A stretch of DNA of 64,000 bases, taken from assembly GCA_965247125.1 (NCBI GenBank), contig CBDFGO010000002.1, forward strand, positions 62,001-126,000, read 5' to 3'. This document shows, piece after piece, positions 33,207 through 42,634 of the stretch (position 1 is its first letter; each line of letters starts with the position of its first letter). This stretch comes from CALBJU01 sp965247125 (GTDB taxonomy: Bacteria > Bacteroidota > Rhodothermia > Rhodothermales > UBA10348). The notes below the pieces were generated by a model. It was not told the DNA's origin, made no database searches, and saw only the letters and a list, made by a program, of their open reading frames with translations. The position numbers and the translations under genes were made by a program.

Positions 33207-34217
33207 ATGGAACAGGTACGAGCGGCCATAACGGCGATCGGACATTTCCTTCCTGAGGACGCTCTGACGAACGCCGATCTCGAGAAGATGGTCGAAACGT
33301 CAGATGAGTGGATACAGTCCCGGACCGGGATCAAAGAACGGCGCATACTCCGGGATCCAGAGAAAGCGACTTCGTACATGGCCACGAAAGCGGCAGAAGA
33401 GATGCTGCGAAAACGGGGTATTGCGGCCGAGGAGCTCGACCTCATTATCGTAGCCACCGTTACTCCAGACATGTTCTTTCCTGCCACGGCGTGCTTGGTC
33501 GCGGCAAACCTGGGTGCCACAAATGCATGGGGCTACGATGTCTCTGCCGCATGCTCTGGCTTTCTTTTCGCCCTGTCTACAGGGGCGCGCTTCGTTGAAT
33601 CGGGAAAGCACACCAAAGTGTTGGTTATCGGTGCGGATAAAATGAGCAGCATCGTGGACTACACCGATCGCACAACGTGCATTCTGTTCGGCGATGGTGC
33701 GGGTTGTGTTTTGTTGGAACCCGATTCAACAGGCAATGGGGTGATTGATTCGATTGAGCACGTGGATGGTTCTCAGTGGGCGGCGCTCAGAATGCTTGGC
33801 GGAGGAAGTCTGCATCCACCATCTGCGGAAACGCTGGAAAAGCGATTGCACTATCTGCATCAGGAAGGACCATCCGTTTTCAAGCACGCCGTCAAGGGTA
33901 TGGCGGGCGTTGCGGGCGATGTCATGGAGAAAAATGGGCTTACGGGAGATGACATAAAATATCTCGTGCCTCACCAGGCCAACTTGCGCATTATTGACGC
34001 CACCGCGCGGCGGATGGGTATTACCATGGAGAAAGTGATGCTCAATATTGAACGATATGGAAACACGACCGCCGCGACCCTGCCTCTCTGCCTCTCGGAC
34101 TGGGAATCAGATCTTTTTGCGGGAGATAATATTATTCTGGCAGCGTTCGGCGGAGGCTTCACATGGGGAGCTGCCTACGTAAAATGGGCCTACGATGGCT
34201 CCAAATTTGGAGCATAG
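33207..34217 (+). CDS. fabH: 3-oxoacyl-ACP synthase III
   Basis: A 336-residue condensing enzyme that starts fatty acid chains from acyl-CoA and malonyl-ACP. The catalytic triad is visible: Cys116 in DVSAACSGFLFAL, His256 in VPHQANLRI and Asn286 in IERYGNTTAATLP. The C-terminus GDNIILAAFGGGFTWGAAYV is typical. The gene touches fabD, whose ATG follows its stop directly. Specificity (acetyl versus branched starters) cannot be told. Confidence 0.97.
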   Translation: MEQVRAAITAIGHFLPEDALTNADLEKMVETSDEWIQSRTGIKERRILRDPEKATSYMATKAAEEMLRKRGIAAEELDLIIVATVTPDMFFPATACLVAANLGATNAWGYDVSAACSGFLFALSTGARFVESGKHTKVLVIGADKMSSIVDYTDRTTCILFGDGAGCVLLEPDSTGNGVIDSIEHVDGSQWAALRMLGGGSLHPPSAETLEKRLHYLHQEGPSVFKHAVKGMAGVAGDVMEKNGLTGDDIKYLVPHQANLRIIDATARRMGITMEKVMLNIERYGNTTAATLPLCLSDWESDLFAGDNIILAAFGGGFTWGAAYVKWAYDGSKFGA

Positions 34218-35165
34218 ATGATGTCGAAAACGGCATTTTTATTTCCAGGGCAAGGCTCTCAATTCGTAGGGATGGCCGCCGACCTGTACGAATCCAGTCC
34301 GCCTGCCCGCGCCGTTCTGGAGCGAGCCAACGAAGTGCTTGGATTTTCGCTGACGGATATCATGTTCGGGTCGAAGGATGAATCGGAATCGGAGCTATCA
34401 AAGAAGAGGTTGACACAGACCCAGAATACCCAGCCGGCCCTTTTTGTGCACTCTCTGGCTGCGTTCGCTGCCATCGAAGGTGGAGTTCTGAAGCCGGAGA
34501 TGGTAGCGGGTCACAGCCTTGGAGAATACAGCGCACTGGCAGCGGCGGGAGCCATCAGCTTCGAGGATGGACTCCGGACGGTTCGCTTGCGGGGTGAACT
34601 CATGGCAGGTGCGGGCAAGATTCGGCCCGGATCGATGGCTGCCATCCTGGGGATGGAAGATGCGGATGTCGAGAAACTCTGTGAGGATGCCTCCCAGAAC
34701 GAGATTGTTCGCGCAGCCAACTTCAATTCACCGGGGCAGGTGGTCATTTCGGGAGATGTAGATGCAGTTGCACGGGCCATCGAGATGGCGCCGGAACGGG
34801 GTGCGCGGCGAGCGCTTCCTCTCCCGGTATCGGGAGCGTTTCATTCGCCTCTGATGGACGATGCGACGAGGGGCCTCACTGAAGCACTCGCCGCGCTCGA
34901 TATCGATTCTCCTTCCTGTCCCATCTACTGCAATGTGACGGCCCGCTCAACTACAGATCCTGATGAGATCAGGCGTCGACTCCTCGAGCAACTGACTGCT
35001 CCTGTGCTTTGGGCGCAGACCCTTAATGCCATGCAAGCAGATGGTGCGCGTAACTTCGTTGAGATAGGAGCCGGAAAGGTCTTGTGTGGACTCGTCAAGA
35101 GAACGCTTGGAAGGGAATTCGCGACGCGATCTGTATCCACGACCGCGGACACAGAATCGATTTGA
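34218..35165 (+). CDS. fabD: Malonyl-CoA:ACP transacylase
   Basis: A 315-residue enzyme that loads malonate on acyl carrier protein. Motifs are FLFPGQGSQFVGM at the start, the nucleophile Ser100 in AGHSLGEYSAL, Arg in VRLRGELM, and His209 in SGAFHSPLM. Two Met codons in tandem open it, directly after the fabH stop. The family length is about 310. The fabG gene follows within 30 bases. Confidence 0.97.
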   Translation: MMSKTAFLFPGQGSQFVGMAADLYESSPPARAVLERANEVLGFSLTDIMFGSKDESESELSKKRLTQTQNTQPALFVHSLAAFAAIEGGVLKPEMVAGHSLGEYSALAAAGAISFEDGLRTVRLRGELMAGAGKIRPGSMAAILGMEDADVEKLCEDASQNEIVRAANFNSPGQVVISGDVDAVARAIEMAPERGARRALPLPVSGAFHSPLMDDATRGLTEALAALDIDSPSCPIYCNVTARSTTDPDEIRRRLLEQLTAPVLWAQTLNAMQADGARNFVEIGAGKVLCGLVKRTLGREFATRSVSTTADTESI

Positions 35166-35193
35166 CAGACATGAAAAACGGATAGAACGGCGA

Positions 35194-35943
35194 ATGGAAG
35201 CAGATTTTAAAGATAAAAACATACTCGTAACCGGCGGCACCAGAGGGATCGGAAAGGCCATCGTCGAGCGATTTGCAGCTGGCGGAGCCAACGTTGCGTT
35301 CACGTATAGATCCTCTACCGAAGAAGCCGAAGCATTGGTATCGCAGCTGAACGAAGCCGGTGGCAAAGCGAAGGCATTTCAGGCTGACGCTGCGGACTTT
35401 GCGGCTGCCGAAGCGGCAGTGGCGGAGATCGTCGCCGACTGGGGATCCATCGACATCCTCATCAATAACGCTGGAGTCACCCGTGACGGTCTGATGCTGC
35501 GCATGAGCGAGGAAGATTTTGATGCCGTAGTTGGCACCAATCTGAAGAGCGTTTTCAACTATTCAAAAGCGGCCTATCGCCCCATGATGCGTCAGCGCAG
35601 CGGACGCATAGTCAACATGTCCTCTATCGTCGGCGTCACAGGAAATGCTGGACAGACCAATTACGCGGCTTCGAAAGCCGGCATCATCGGTTTCTCCAAA
35701 AGCCTGGCCAAAGAACTGGGTGCACGAGGCATCACGGTCAACGTGGTAGCGCCTGGATATGTCGAGACCGACATGACCTCCAATCTCTCTGACGCGGCCC
35801 GCGAGGCCATGCTGGGTGCAGTCCCTGTACGGCGCGCAGCAACACCGGCTGATATCGCGTCGGCCGTGCTGTATCTTTCTTCCGACGAAGCATCCTATGT
35901 CACCGGTCACGTCCTGCACGTGGACGGTGGCCTTGCCATGTAA
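35194..35943 (+). CDS. fabG: 3-oxoacyl-ACP reductase
   Basis: A 249-residue SDR, the ketoreduction step of fatty acid elongation. The NADP-binding motif is VTGGTRGIGKA (about 12-21), NNAG is at 91-94, and the catalytic residues are Ser144, Tyr157 and Lys161 (NMSSIVG, NYAASK). The ending SYVTGHVLHVDGGLAM is characteristic. The start is MEADFKDKN; the longer frame reads back into fabD. The usual next gene, acpP, is not present; an RNA helicase gene follows. Confidence 0.95.
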   Translation: MEADFKDKNILVTGGTRGIGKAIVERFAAGGANVAFTYRSSTEEAEALVSQLNEAGGKAKAFQADAADFAAAEAAVAEIVADWGSIDILINNAGVTRDGLMLRMSEEDFDAVVGTNLKSVFNYSKAAYRPMMRQRSGRIVNMSSIVGVTGNAGQTNYAASKAGIIGFSKSLAKELGARGITVNVVAPGYVETDMTSNLSDAAREAMLGAVPVRRAATPADIASAVLYLSSDEASYVTGHVLHVDGGLAM

Positions 35944-35984
35944 TTGTAACACCTGCCTTAATTGTAACATTCGTCAAATAGTTT

Positions 35985-37490
35985 ATGTCTAACGGCCCTA
36001 AAAAGAGCTTCATCACCGGAATCGATCTTACCACGCGAGCGCAGGCTGAGCGGAGTGAAGAGAAGGCCCGTAGTATATTTGCTGAGCCTGATCCGCCGCT
36101 ACCCTCGGCAACAGTTTCGACTCTCCCCGCTACATTGCGCGAAGCTGTCGAGTCGATAGGATGGACCGAGCTGATGCCGGTTCAGCAGAAGGCCATTCCC
36201 TATCTGCTCGATGGTCAGGATCTGATCGTTCAATCTCAAACTGGCTCGGGTAAGACGGGTGGTTTTCTGCTTCCGCTGTTCAATCTGCTCGACGAAAATC
36301 AGAAGGGAGCTCAGGCGCTCGTTCTGTCTCCGACACGCGAATTAGCGCGGCAGATTCACGAGGAATTTGAGGTTCTATGCGCCGATCACGTGTTTACGAG
36401 CGTTGTGATATATGGCGGCGTTAAATACGAACCGCAGATAAAAGCTCTGAAGGCGGGCGTGCAGGTAATCATCGGAACCCCGGGACGGGTCCTGGATCAT
36501 ATCCAGCAGGGCCGACTCATCCTGGACGATCTCAGGATGATGGTGTTTGACGAAGCAGATGAGATGCTGTCGATGGGTTTCTACCCCGATATGCTCAAAT
36601 TGAAGCGTTATCTGCCTCCGACACGGCAATCCTGTATGTTCAGCGCTACCATTCCCAGGCGCGTCCGCTATCTGTCGAGGCAATTTCTTAAGAATCCCGG
36701 TTTCCTTTCCCTCAGCACGGGGAACGTAAGTGTGGATGCCATCGAACACCGCTATTACCGGGTTGAGAAGATGGCCAAGGATCGCGTCCTTGCGCGGCTT
36801 ATCGAAATGGAGAACCCTGAGTCAGCCATCATCTTTGCCAACACCAAGCGAGATGTCGAGTACCTGGGTCAGTTTCTCAAGAACTATGGATTTGATGCAG
36901 ACAGCATTTCGGGAGACCTCTCACAGAAGGCTCGCGAAAAGGTGATGCAAAAGATCCGAGACGGTAAACTTCGATTCTTGGTGGCGACGGATGTCGCAGC
37001 ACGGGGCATCGATATTACCGACCTGAGTCACGTGATCATGTACGATCTGCCTCAGGACCACGAATACTATGTGCATCGGGCCGGTCGAACGGCTCGAGCC
37101 GGTAAAACCGGGACCGCACTGGTACTCATTTCCATCGAAGAACAAAGAGCACTGCTTGCCATTGGGCAGCGCTATTCAATCCCCATGACACAACACGATG
37201 TACCAGGAGATGATGATGTAGCCCACCGCGTGACGGACAGATTGACCGTTGTGCTGGAATCTACCTTCAGAGATCGATCCAATCTTGAAAAGGAGCGGAT
37301 GCAGCGCTTCCTGCCCCTGGTTGGAAGCCTCGCAGATGAAGAGCCTGAACTGCTCGCCATGCTGCTGGACGATCTTTATCACGAGAATCTCCACAAGCGT
37401 CCAGTATCAAGCCAGTCTGGGCGCGATGACGACGATCGACAGGACGGGAAGAACCAGGACGGGCGCGGCGGCTCTCGATCGCGACGCTAG
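35985..37490 (+). CDS. DEAD-box RNA helicase
   Basis: A 501-residue ATP-dependent RNA helicase. Motifs in order: Q motif region (WTELMPVQQKAIP), I SQTGSGKT (84-91), Ia PTRELA, Ib TPGR, II DEAD (189-192), III SAT (220-222), IV IIFANT, V ATDVAARGID, VI HRAGRTARAG. Past about residue 385 comes a C-terminal domain ending in an Arg/Gly/Asp-rich tail (DDRQDGKNQDGRGGSRSRR). The layout fits the DeaD/CshA group working in RNA turnover or ribosome assembly; the exact member cannot be fixed. It starts 41 bases after fabG. Confidence 0.95.
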   Translation: MSNGPKKSFITGIDLTTRAQAERSEEKARSIFAEPDPPLPSATVSTLPATLREAVESIGWTELMPVQQKAIPYLLDGQDLIVQSQTGSGKTGGFLLPLFNLLDENQKGAQALVLSPTRELARQIHEEFEVLCADHVFTSVVIYGGVKYEPQIKALKAGVQVIIGTPGRVLDHIQQGRLILDDLRMMVFDEADEMLSMGFYPDMLKLKRYLPPTRQSCMFSATIPRRVRYLSRQFLKNPGFLSLSTGNVSVDAIEHRYYRVEKMAKDRVLARLIEMENPESAIIFANTKRDVEYLGQFLKNYGFDADSISGDLSQKAREKVMQKIRDGKLRFLVATDVAARGIDITDLSHVIMYDLPQDHEYYVHRAGRTARAGKTGTALVLISIEEQRALLAIGQRYSIPMTQHDVPGDDDVAHRVTDRLTVVLESTFRDRSNLEKERMQRFLPLVGSLADEEPELLAMLLDDLYHENLHKRPVSSQSGRDDDDRQDGKNQDGRGGSRSRR

Positions 37491-37534
37491 GTGAGCTACA
37501 GAAGTCTAATCGAATAAGTGCAAAGGTATTTACC

Positions 37535-39241
37535 ATGAATCGAATCACGCTTCTGATTTGCGGAGCAGTCCTTCTTCTCTTCGGGTGCCAGAATGGTACC
37601 GGGTCTTCGGATTCATTTGACTGCGCAGCGTTTCTTTCGAACGAGGACTCCATGAACAGCATTGATGTAACCATGACGGAAGGATCAGATTATGGTCGCG
37701 GATTGCTTTCGAAATACACCTCATTCACCCTCACGACCGACCTCAGTGTTCTCTCCGAGAATGAGTGTCAAATGCTTCCCCACCTGTTTGCGGCTGCCGA
37801 CGAAATGGAGGCCATTTTTTGGATGCAGGCATATGGAGATCGTGACGAACTTCTTGACTCGATCGAAGACCCGGCCCTTCGCGAGTTTGCCCGAATCAAT
37901 TACGGCCCCTGGGACCGCATCGATGGCAATGCAGCGTTCATCGACGGAGTGGGGGAGAAACCGGCCGGATCAAACATGTATCCTTCGGATATGTCCAAAG
38001 AAGAATTTGAAGTCGCTGCAGCTACGAATTCAGACCTGGCCAGCCTCTATAGGATGGTCGCGCGCGATGCCGATGAGAGTCTGGCGACGATCGCTTACCA
38101 CGATGTGTTTTCTGAGCACATGGAGCGCGCCGCACATGAGCTTCGCGCTGCATCGGTATTTGCAGACGAGCCCGGATTGAAGCGTTATCTCGAACTCCGC
38201 GCGGATGCACTGACCTCTTCTGACTATCAGGAAAGTGACTTCGCGTGGATGGACATGAAGGACAACCGTATCGACATCGTCGTCGGGCCGATTGAGACCT
38301 ATGAAGATGGCCTCTATGGATACAAAGCCGCTGCGGAGGCGTTCGTTCTCATCAAGGACCTGAGTTGGAGTGATCGCCTGTCCCGTTATGCGGCCCTTCT
38401 GCCCATGCTCCAGGAGGGGCTTCCCGTGCCGCCTGAATACAAGCAGGAAACTCCTGGCACGGATTCTGATCTGAACGCCTACGATGTGATCTACTACGCC
38501 GGCGATACCAACGCCGGATCCAAGACCATCGCCATCAATCTCCCCAACGACGAGGAAGTCCAGCTTCAGAAGGGTACACGTCGGCTGCAGCTCAAAAACT
38601 CGATGCAGGCCAAATTCGACAAGATTCTCGTGCCTATTTCCGAAGTTCTGATCGCCGACGACCAGCGGGAATTCATTTCATTCGACGCGTTCTTCGGAAA
38701 TACGATGTTCCATGAGGTAGCGCACGGACTCGGGATAAAGAATACGCTCGATGGCTCGTCAACCGTTCGTGGTGCCCTCAAGGAGCATGCTTCGGCACTC
38801 GAAGAAGGAAAAGCGGACGTTCTCGGACTGTATATGGTTTCCAAATTGATCGAGGAAGGAGAAATCGAGGCCGATATACGCGAGAACATGGTGACCTTCC
38901 TGGCCAGCATATTCCGTTCGATCCGATTTGGTGCATCGAGTGCTCACGGCCGGGCCAATATGATCCGCTTCAACTTTTTCAGCGAGATGAGTGCTTTCAC
39001 ACGCGATGAAGAATCCGGAGCGTACAGTGCAGACTACGACAGGATGATTGACGCCATGAACGCCCTGACAGAGAAAATCCTTCGATTCCAGGGGGATGGT
39101 GATTATGAGGGTGTATCGGCTTTTGTCGACGAATACGCACGCGTAGGAAGCCAACTTCAGATGGATCTGGACAGACTCTCAGACGAGGGTATCCCGGTTG
39201 ACATCGTCTTTAAACAGGGCCTGGCAGTCGTGGGCAACTAG
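37535..39241 (+). CDS. Lipoprotein zinc peptidase, M49 (dipeptidyl-peptidase III)-like
   Basis: A 568-residue lipoprotein (signal LLICGAVLLLFGCQ). The zinc site is HEVAHGLG (His393, Glu394, His397), with a third ligand candidate in LEEGKADVLGLYMV (Glu near 423), the HExx(x)H ... EE.(K/R)A(D/E) pattern of peptidase family M49. Classical M49 enzymes have six residues (HExxxH); this one has the shorter HExxH form, known in some bacterial members. The rest, including FAWMDMKDNRIDIVVGPIET, supports the family. It would act outside the cytoplasm on short peptides. Substrate not established. Confidence 0.8.
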   Translation: MNRITLLICGAVLLLFGCQNGTGSSDSFDCAAFLSNEDSMNSIDVTMTEGSDYGRGLLSKYTSFTLTTDLSVLSENECQMLPHLFAAADEMEAIFWMQAYGDRDELLDSIEDPALREFARINYGPWDRIDGNAAFIDGVGEKPAGSNMYPSDMSKEEFEVAAATNSDLASLYRMVARDADESLATIAYHDVFSEHMERAAHELRAASVFADEPGLKRYLELRADALTSSDYQESDFAWMDMKDNRIDIVVGPIETYEDGLYGYKAAAEAFVLIKDLSWSDRLSRYAALLPMLQEGLPVPPEYKQETPGTDSDLNAYDVIYYAGDTNAGSKTIAINLPNDEEVQLQKGTRRLQLKNSMQAKFDKILVPISEVLIADDQREFISFDAFFGNTMFHEVAHGLGIKNTLDGSSTVRGALKEHASALEEGKADVLGLYMVSKLIEEGEIEADIRENMVTFLASIFRSIRFGASSAHGRANMIRFNFFSEMSAFTRDEESGAYSADYDRMIDAMNALTEKILRFQGDGDYEGVSAFVDEYARVGSQLQMDLDRLSDEGIPVDIVFKQGLAVVGN

Positions 39242-39287
39242 CCGACTTATTGTGGCTTCGCGTTAATCAGTCTTATGTCGGCAGTCG

Positions 39288-39755
39288 CTATCGCGTCGCC
39301 CAGTTTGTTGTAGAAGCGTCGAGAGAGCCTTCACCGATACTTGAGACCCAGTCGTCTCTGACGTTTTGATCTGCGAATACGTACAGTTTTCCGGCTTCAA
39401 TATGCCATGCGTCGGGAGAAATGTCTGCTGTAAATCCTTTGCTCATTGCAAACGAACAGAATCCTCCGAATTGTGGTGCATAAGATGAAGGATCTTGCGC
39501 GAATAGCTCTTTATTCTCAGCGGTTGAGAAATTCCACGTCGCGTCGCCCCAGTCGAAAGATATGTCACTGTCGCCGAGCGTAGGCTCGCCGGAAGCGAAG
39601 TAAGCAACCGGATCATGGCCTTTTAAGGCCACATTTGCGGTGCTGTTATACGTACCCCACCATCCCCACGACACGGGTGAGACTTTCTTTACGACGACAA
39701 ACGTTCCGATCAACAGGACTACAGCAGCCAGTCCAATCGAGATCCACTTTCTCAT
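39288..39755 (-). CDS. YHS-domain protein with N-terminal membrane anchor
   Basis: A 155-residue protein. Residues 5-23 form a membrane anchor (SIGLAAVVLLIGTFVVVKK). The YHS-type core is VALKGHDPVAYFASGEPTLG, then ATWNFSTAENKELFAQDPSS and YAPQFGGFCSFAMSKG. This is the layout of periplasmic YHS proteins that often lie with metal or peroxide-handling genes. The Cys in GGFCSFA is the usual one. The function is uncertain. It converges on the peptidase gene at 37535-39241. Confidence 0.85.
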   Translation of the reverse strand: MRKWISIGLAAVVLLIGTFVVVKKVSPVSWGWWGTYNSTANVALKGHDPVAYFASGEPTLGDSDISFDWGDATWNFSTAENKELFAQDPSSYAPQFGGFCSFAMSKGFTADISPDAWHIEAGKLYVFADQNVRDDWVSSIGEGSLDASTTNWATR

Positions 39756-39896
39756 TTCTTCTAGCCTTTTGTGCGGGTGTATCTATTCGGCGATGAAATC
39801 CGCCATTACGGGAGTCTCGCAGGCCGATCAAGAGCCCTATGGTAATTCCTTCTTCTGAATAATGCCAACCGGAGCACCGCGCAGGTGGTAAGAACA

Positions 39897-41291
39897 TCAG
39901 CGTTTACCGACAAGCCCGGCGAGTTCTTCCGGATCCCTCGGCAACGCTGAGGTCAATACGTCTGCGCCACTCTCCGTGACCAGAATCACGTCTTCGATGA
40001 ACACAGAAATTTCGTCATCATGGTTGTAGTACCACGGTTCGATGGTGAAAACCATCCCGGGCTCGAGGGTCGCTCCAATCAAACTTGGGTCGCCAGCCGT
40101 CATGCCGATGTGATGCCCGAAAAAACTTCCCGTTTGCATGTATTGACGCTCGTTTTCTGGAGTTGCCGCTACGGCAACTGTCAGGAGTTGGGACAGGGTT
40201 TTGCCCGGGCGAATTGCCGCTATTACCGCATCGGAAACCGCGGTTATCATAGACAGTTTTTCAGCCTGCTGCTCCGTGAATGATCCAGATACAGGAAACG
40301 TCCTTCCAACGTCGCTGATGTAGTAGTCCAGCTCCGTTCCAACGTCAAATATCACCAGATCGCCGTGGTGCATCTCGCGATTACGCCGATCATGATGCGC
40401 CGCAAGGATTCTCCACGGCCAAAGCGAATTCGGCCCCGATTTGATAATGGAAGAAAAAGACAGCCGCTGCGCCCCGCCCCGCTTGTAGACAGCTTCGAGC
40501 TCGGCTTCCAGTGTTCTCTCATCGACGCCCTCCCGGACAAATCCCGCGGAATGCCGTATTGCCTGCACTGTCAGCGAGATTGCTCGACGCAAAACGTCTA
40601 TTTCCTCCGGATTTTTATCCATTCTCAAGCGCGCGACGGCATCATACGCGTTCACCCAAGTGACCTTGGGTTGTACTTCAAGAATGTGACTCAGCATCGT
40701 CATGGCAGGATTCCAATCCATGATAAAGTCTTTTTCGATTGAGGAGATCACGCCAGGTCTTCCAAGATTTATCGACAGGGTACGATCTTCGCCAACCCAC
40801 CTGGCGAGCGCCCCTTCGAAATCTGTGTACGGTTGTAGATCGCTGATCCCGGCCACACGCGCAATTTCAGGATCGTCTGACAGCGGACGACCAGGGAAGT
40901 CATTTGCTCGCGAAGCACTCTCAAAACGGGAATCCCTGCGAGGGGCATAAATGATCGATCTTTCCGCCTTTACATCGATCACGAGGACGGAGTGGGGCAG
41001 CTCCAGCCCCGTGAAGTACATAAAATCGTTTGTTTGGCGGAATGTCGTTCCGTGTGATCGTCCATGGGCGCTCGGGACCATGAAAAAATCTATGTCCCGC
41101 TCGTTCAGAGTCTGCGCCATAAGATTGCGACGATCCTCATACACAGCGACATCATGTTTCAGCTCCGTCCAGTCGAAAAAGCGCTGTTCTGGCGTCGCCG
41201 TGCTGGGCTCTTGCGCCGTCGCTGGTTTCAGTGGAACGACGCAGGCGGCCGCGAGGAGAAATACGATCATTCCAAGACGAGCTCTTCTCAT
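39897..41291 (-). CDS. Secreted Xaa-Pro aminopeptidase (M24B)
   Basis: A 464-residue metallopeptidase that removes N-terminal residues before proline. A signal peptide (GMIVFLLAAACVVPLKPATA) sends it out of the cytoplasm. The N-terminal aminopeptidase-P domain has RRNLMAQTLNERDIDFFMVP and NDFMYFTGLELPHSVLV. The pita-bread catalytic domain has the metal ligands in VIFDVGTELDYYISDVGRTF (two Asp), FFGHHIGM (His), GMVFTIEPWYY (Glu) and VFIEDVILVTESG (Glu). All five ligands are present. It lies alone on the minus strand. Confidence 0.95.
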   Translation of the reverse strand: MRRARLGMIVFLLAAACVVPLKPATAQEPSTATPEQRFFDWTELKHDVAVYEDRRNLMAQTLNERDIDFFMVPSAHGRSHGTTFRQTNDFMYFTGLELPHSVLVIDVKAERSIIYAPRRDSRFESASRANDFPGRPLSDDPEIARVAGISDLQPYTDFEGALARWVGEDRTLSINLGRPGVISSIEKDFIMDWNPAMTMLSHILEVQPKVTWVNAYDAVARLRMDKNPEEIDVLRRAISLTVQAIRHSAGFVREGVDERTLEAELEAVYKRGGAQRLSFSSIIKSGPNSLWPWRILAAHHDRRNREMHHGDLVIFDVGTELDYYISDVGRTFPVSGSFTEQQAEKLSMITAVSDAVIAAIRPGKTLSQLLTVAVAATPENERQYMQTGSFFGHHIGMTAGDPSLIGATLEPGMVFTIEPWYYNHDDEISVFIEDVILVTESGADVLTSALPRDPEELAGLVGKR

Positions 41292-41499
41292 GGGTCCTAC
41301 CGATTAAGTGAGTCAAGCAGCCAAACCGTTCGAATGAGCAATATGATCCAAATGCGTTGGTCGGCATCGATATCCTCAGGCCAGAACTGCTCGATTCAGG
41401 CGGTTGGATGATTGATCTCAAAGACCTACACTGGATAGATCACCTGACCCCGCGATAATCTGTCAGGCTTAGCTGCCGACGCATCCAGAAGGTATTGAC

Positions 41500-41886
41500 A
41501 TGCAAAATCGATTCATTCGAATCGCCGTCATAGCCGTCATCGCAGAAATTTTAGCCGTGGCGGCGCTCGTTGTGGTGATCGCTATTTTCGGTCCTTCGGA
41601 ACAAGAGGCATTGCAGGCATATGCCGAGCGTCTCGGCTACTGGATCGGTCCGATAGCTGGGTTTTGTTTTACACTGTTCGGCGGATGGTGGGTCGCCAAG
41701 GGACTCTCGGGCCAGCATATTCTGAACGGCCTGCTCCTGGGAGTCACCGTTGCCGCCATTGATATCACCATACTTGTTGCTAATGGTGCAGAGTTTCAAA
41801 CCATGTTTGCTATCTCGAATATTGGGCGCGTAGTAGCGGGTTCAATCGGTGGCTGGCTTGCGGCTCGGTCGAACAGCGATTCTTGA
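41500..41886 (+). CDS. Small integral membrane protein
   Basis: A 128-residue protein with four hydrophobic segments, about residues 6-28 (RIAVIAVIAEILAVAALVVV), 47-66 (WIGPIAGFCFTLFGGWWVAK), 75-94 (GLLLGVTVAAIDITILVANG) and 101-121. No family recognised; it resembles small unknown TIGR-like four-helix proteins. It lies 47 bases before the DinB-like gene on the same strand and may be co-transcribed with it. Confidence 0.7.
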   Translation: MQNRFIRIAVIAVIAEILAVAALVVVIAIFGPSEQEALQAYAERLGYWIGPIAGFCFTLFGGWWVAKGLSGQHILNGLLLGVTVAAIDITILVANGAEFQTMFAISNIGRVVAGSIGGWLAARSNSDS

Positions 41887-41933
41887 TTCGACTCATTCCG
41901 CGATACGTGTGACTTATTGATCCAAAGGCTGTT

Positions 41934-42446
41934 ATGAACCACAAGCATCTCAAAGATGTGTATCAACATATGAACTGGGCAGACGCTCGCATCTGGGAGT
42001 CAGTTCTCGGATCATCAGCGGCCACCTCGGACGACTATGTTCTGGATACCCTCATGCACATTCACGTGACGCAGCAGTCCTTCCTGAACGTTTGGCTGGA
42101 GCGGCCTTTCATCAGATGGAAGCGAGAAGAATTCAAATCGCCTACTCAGCAATGTGAATGGGGAGCGAGTTTCCATCCGGAAGCCCTCGAATATCTCAAC
42201 TCGATCTCCAACGAGGATCTCGCAGATAGTGCGGTGCTTCCCTGGGCAAAGTACTTTGAGAGAACGCTGGCGCGAGAGCCCACCGAGACAACATTGTTGG
42301 ATACTCTTCACCAGCTGACCTCTCACAGCATGCACCACCGGGGACAAGTTGCTCGTCGTCTCAGGGTGCTGGAAGAGGCGCCGCCTCCGACCGATTACAT
42401 CGTCTGGGTGTGGATGGGCCGCCCCGCGCCTGAGTGGCCAGGGTAG
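41934..42446 (+). CDS. DinB/YfiT-like metal-binding protein
   Basis: A 170-residue four-helix-bundle protein. The first helix is HLKDVYQHMNWADARIWESV, the typical Y....W.N/D.R start. The second ligand is His in MHIHVTQQSF, and the C-terminal motif is TSHSMHHRGQVARRLRVL, giving the three-His nickel/zinc-type site of the DinB superfamily. Such proteins are thiol- or damage-associated transferases, mostly uncharacterised. The reaction is unknown here. Confidence 0.82.
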   Translation: MNHKHLKDVYQHMNWADARIWESVLGSSAATSDDYVLDTLMHIHVTQQSFLNVWLERPFIRWKREEFKSPTQQCEWGASFHPEALEYLNSISNEDLADSAVLPWAKYFERTLAREPTETTLLDTLHQLTSHSMHHRGQVARRLRVLEEAPPPTDYIVWVWMGRPAPEWPG

Positions 42447-42634
42447 GTCCAAGATTCCACCTCGAGTATCCAGTGAACTACCCTGATCAGACCACTGGAC
42501 GCATAATCGAGCCATCTCTCTATCGGGTGTATTGAATTGCAGACGGTGAAATCATACAATGGGGGTTCACACTGTATCGCTCCACGAGCACGCAAGGTGT
42601 AATACCACGTCTAATTAGATAGTTGTAGCGAATC

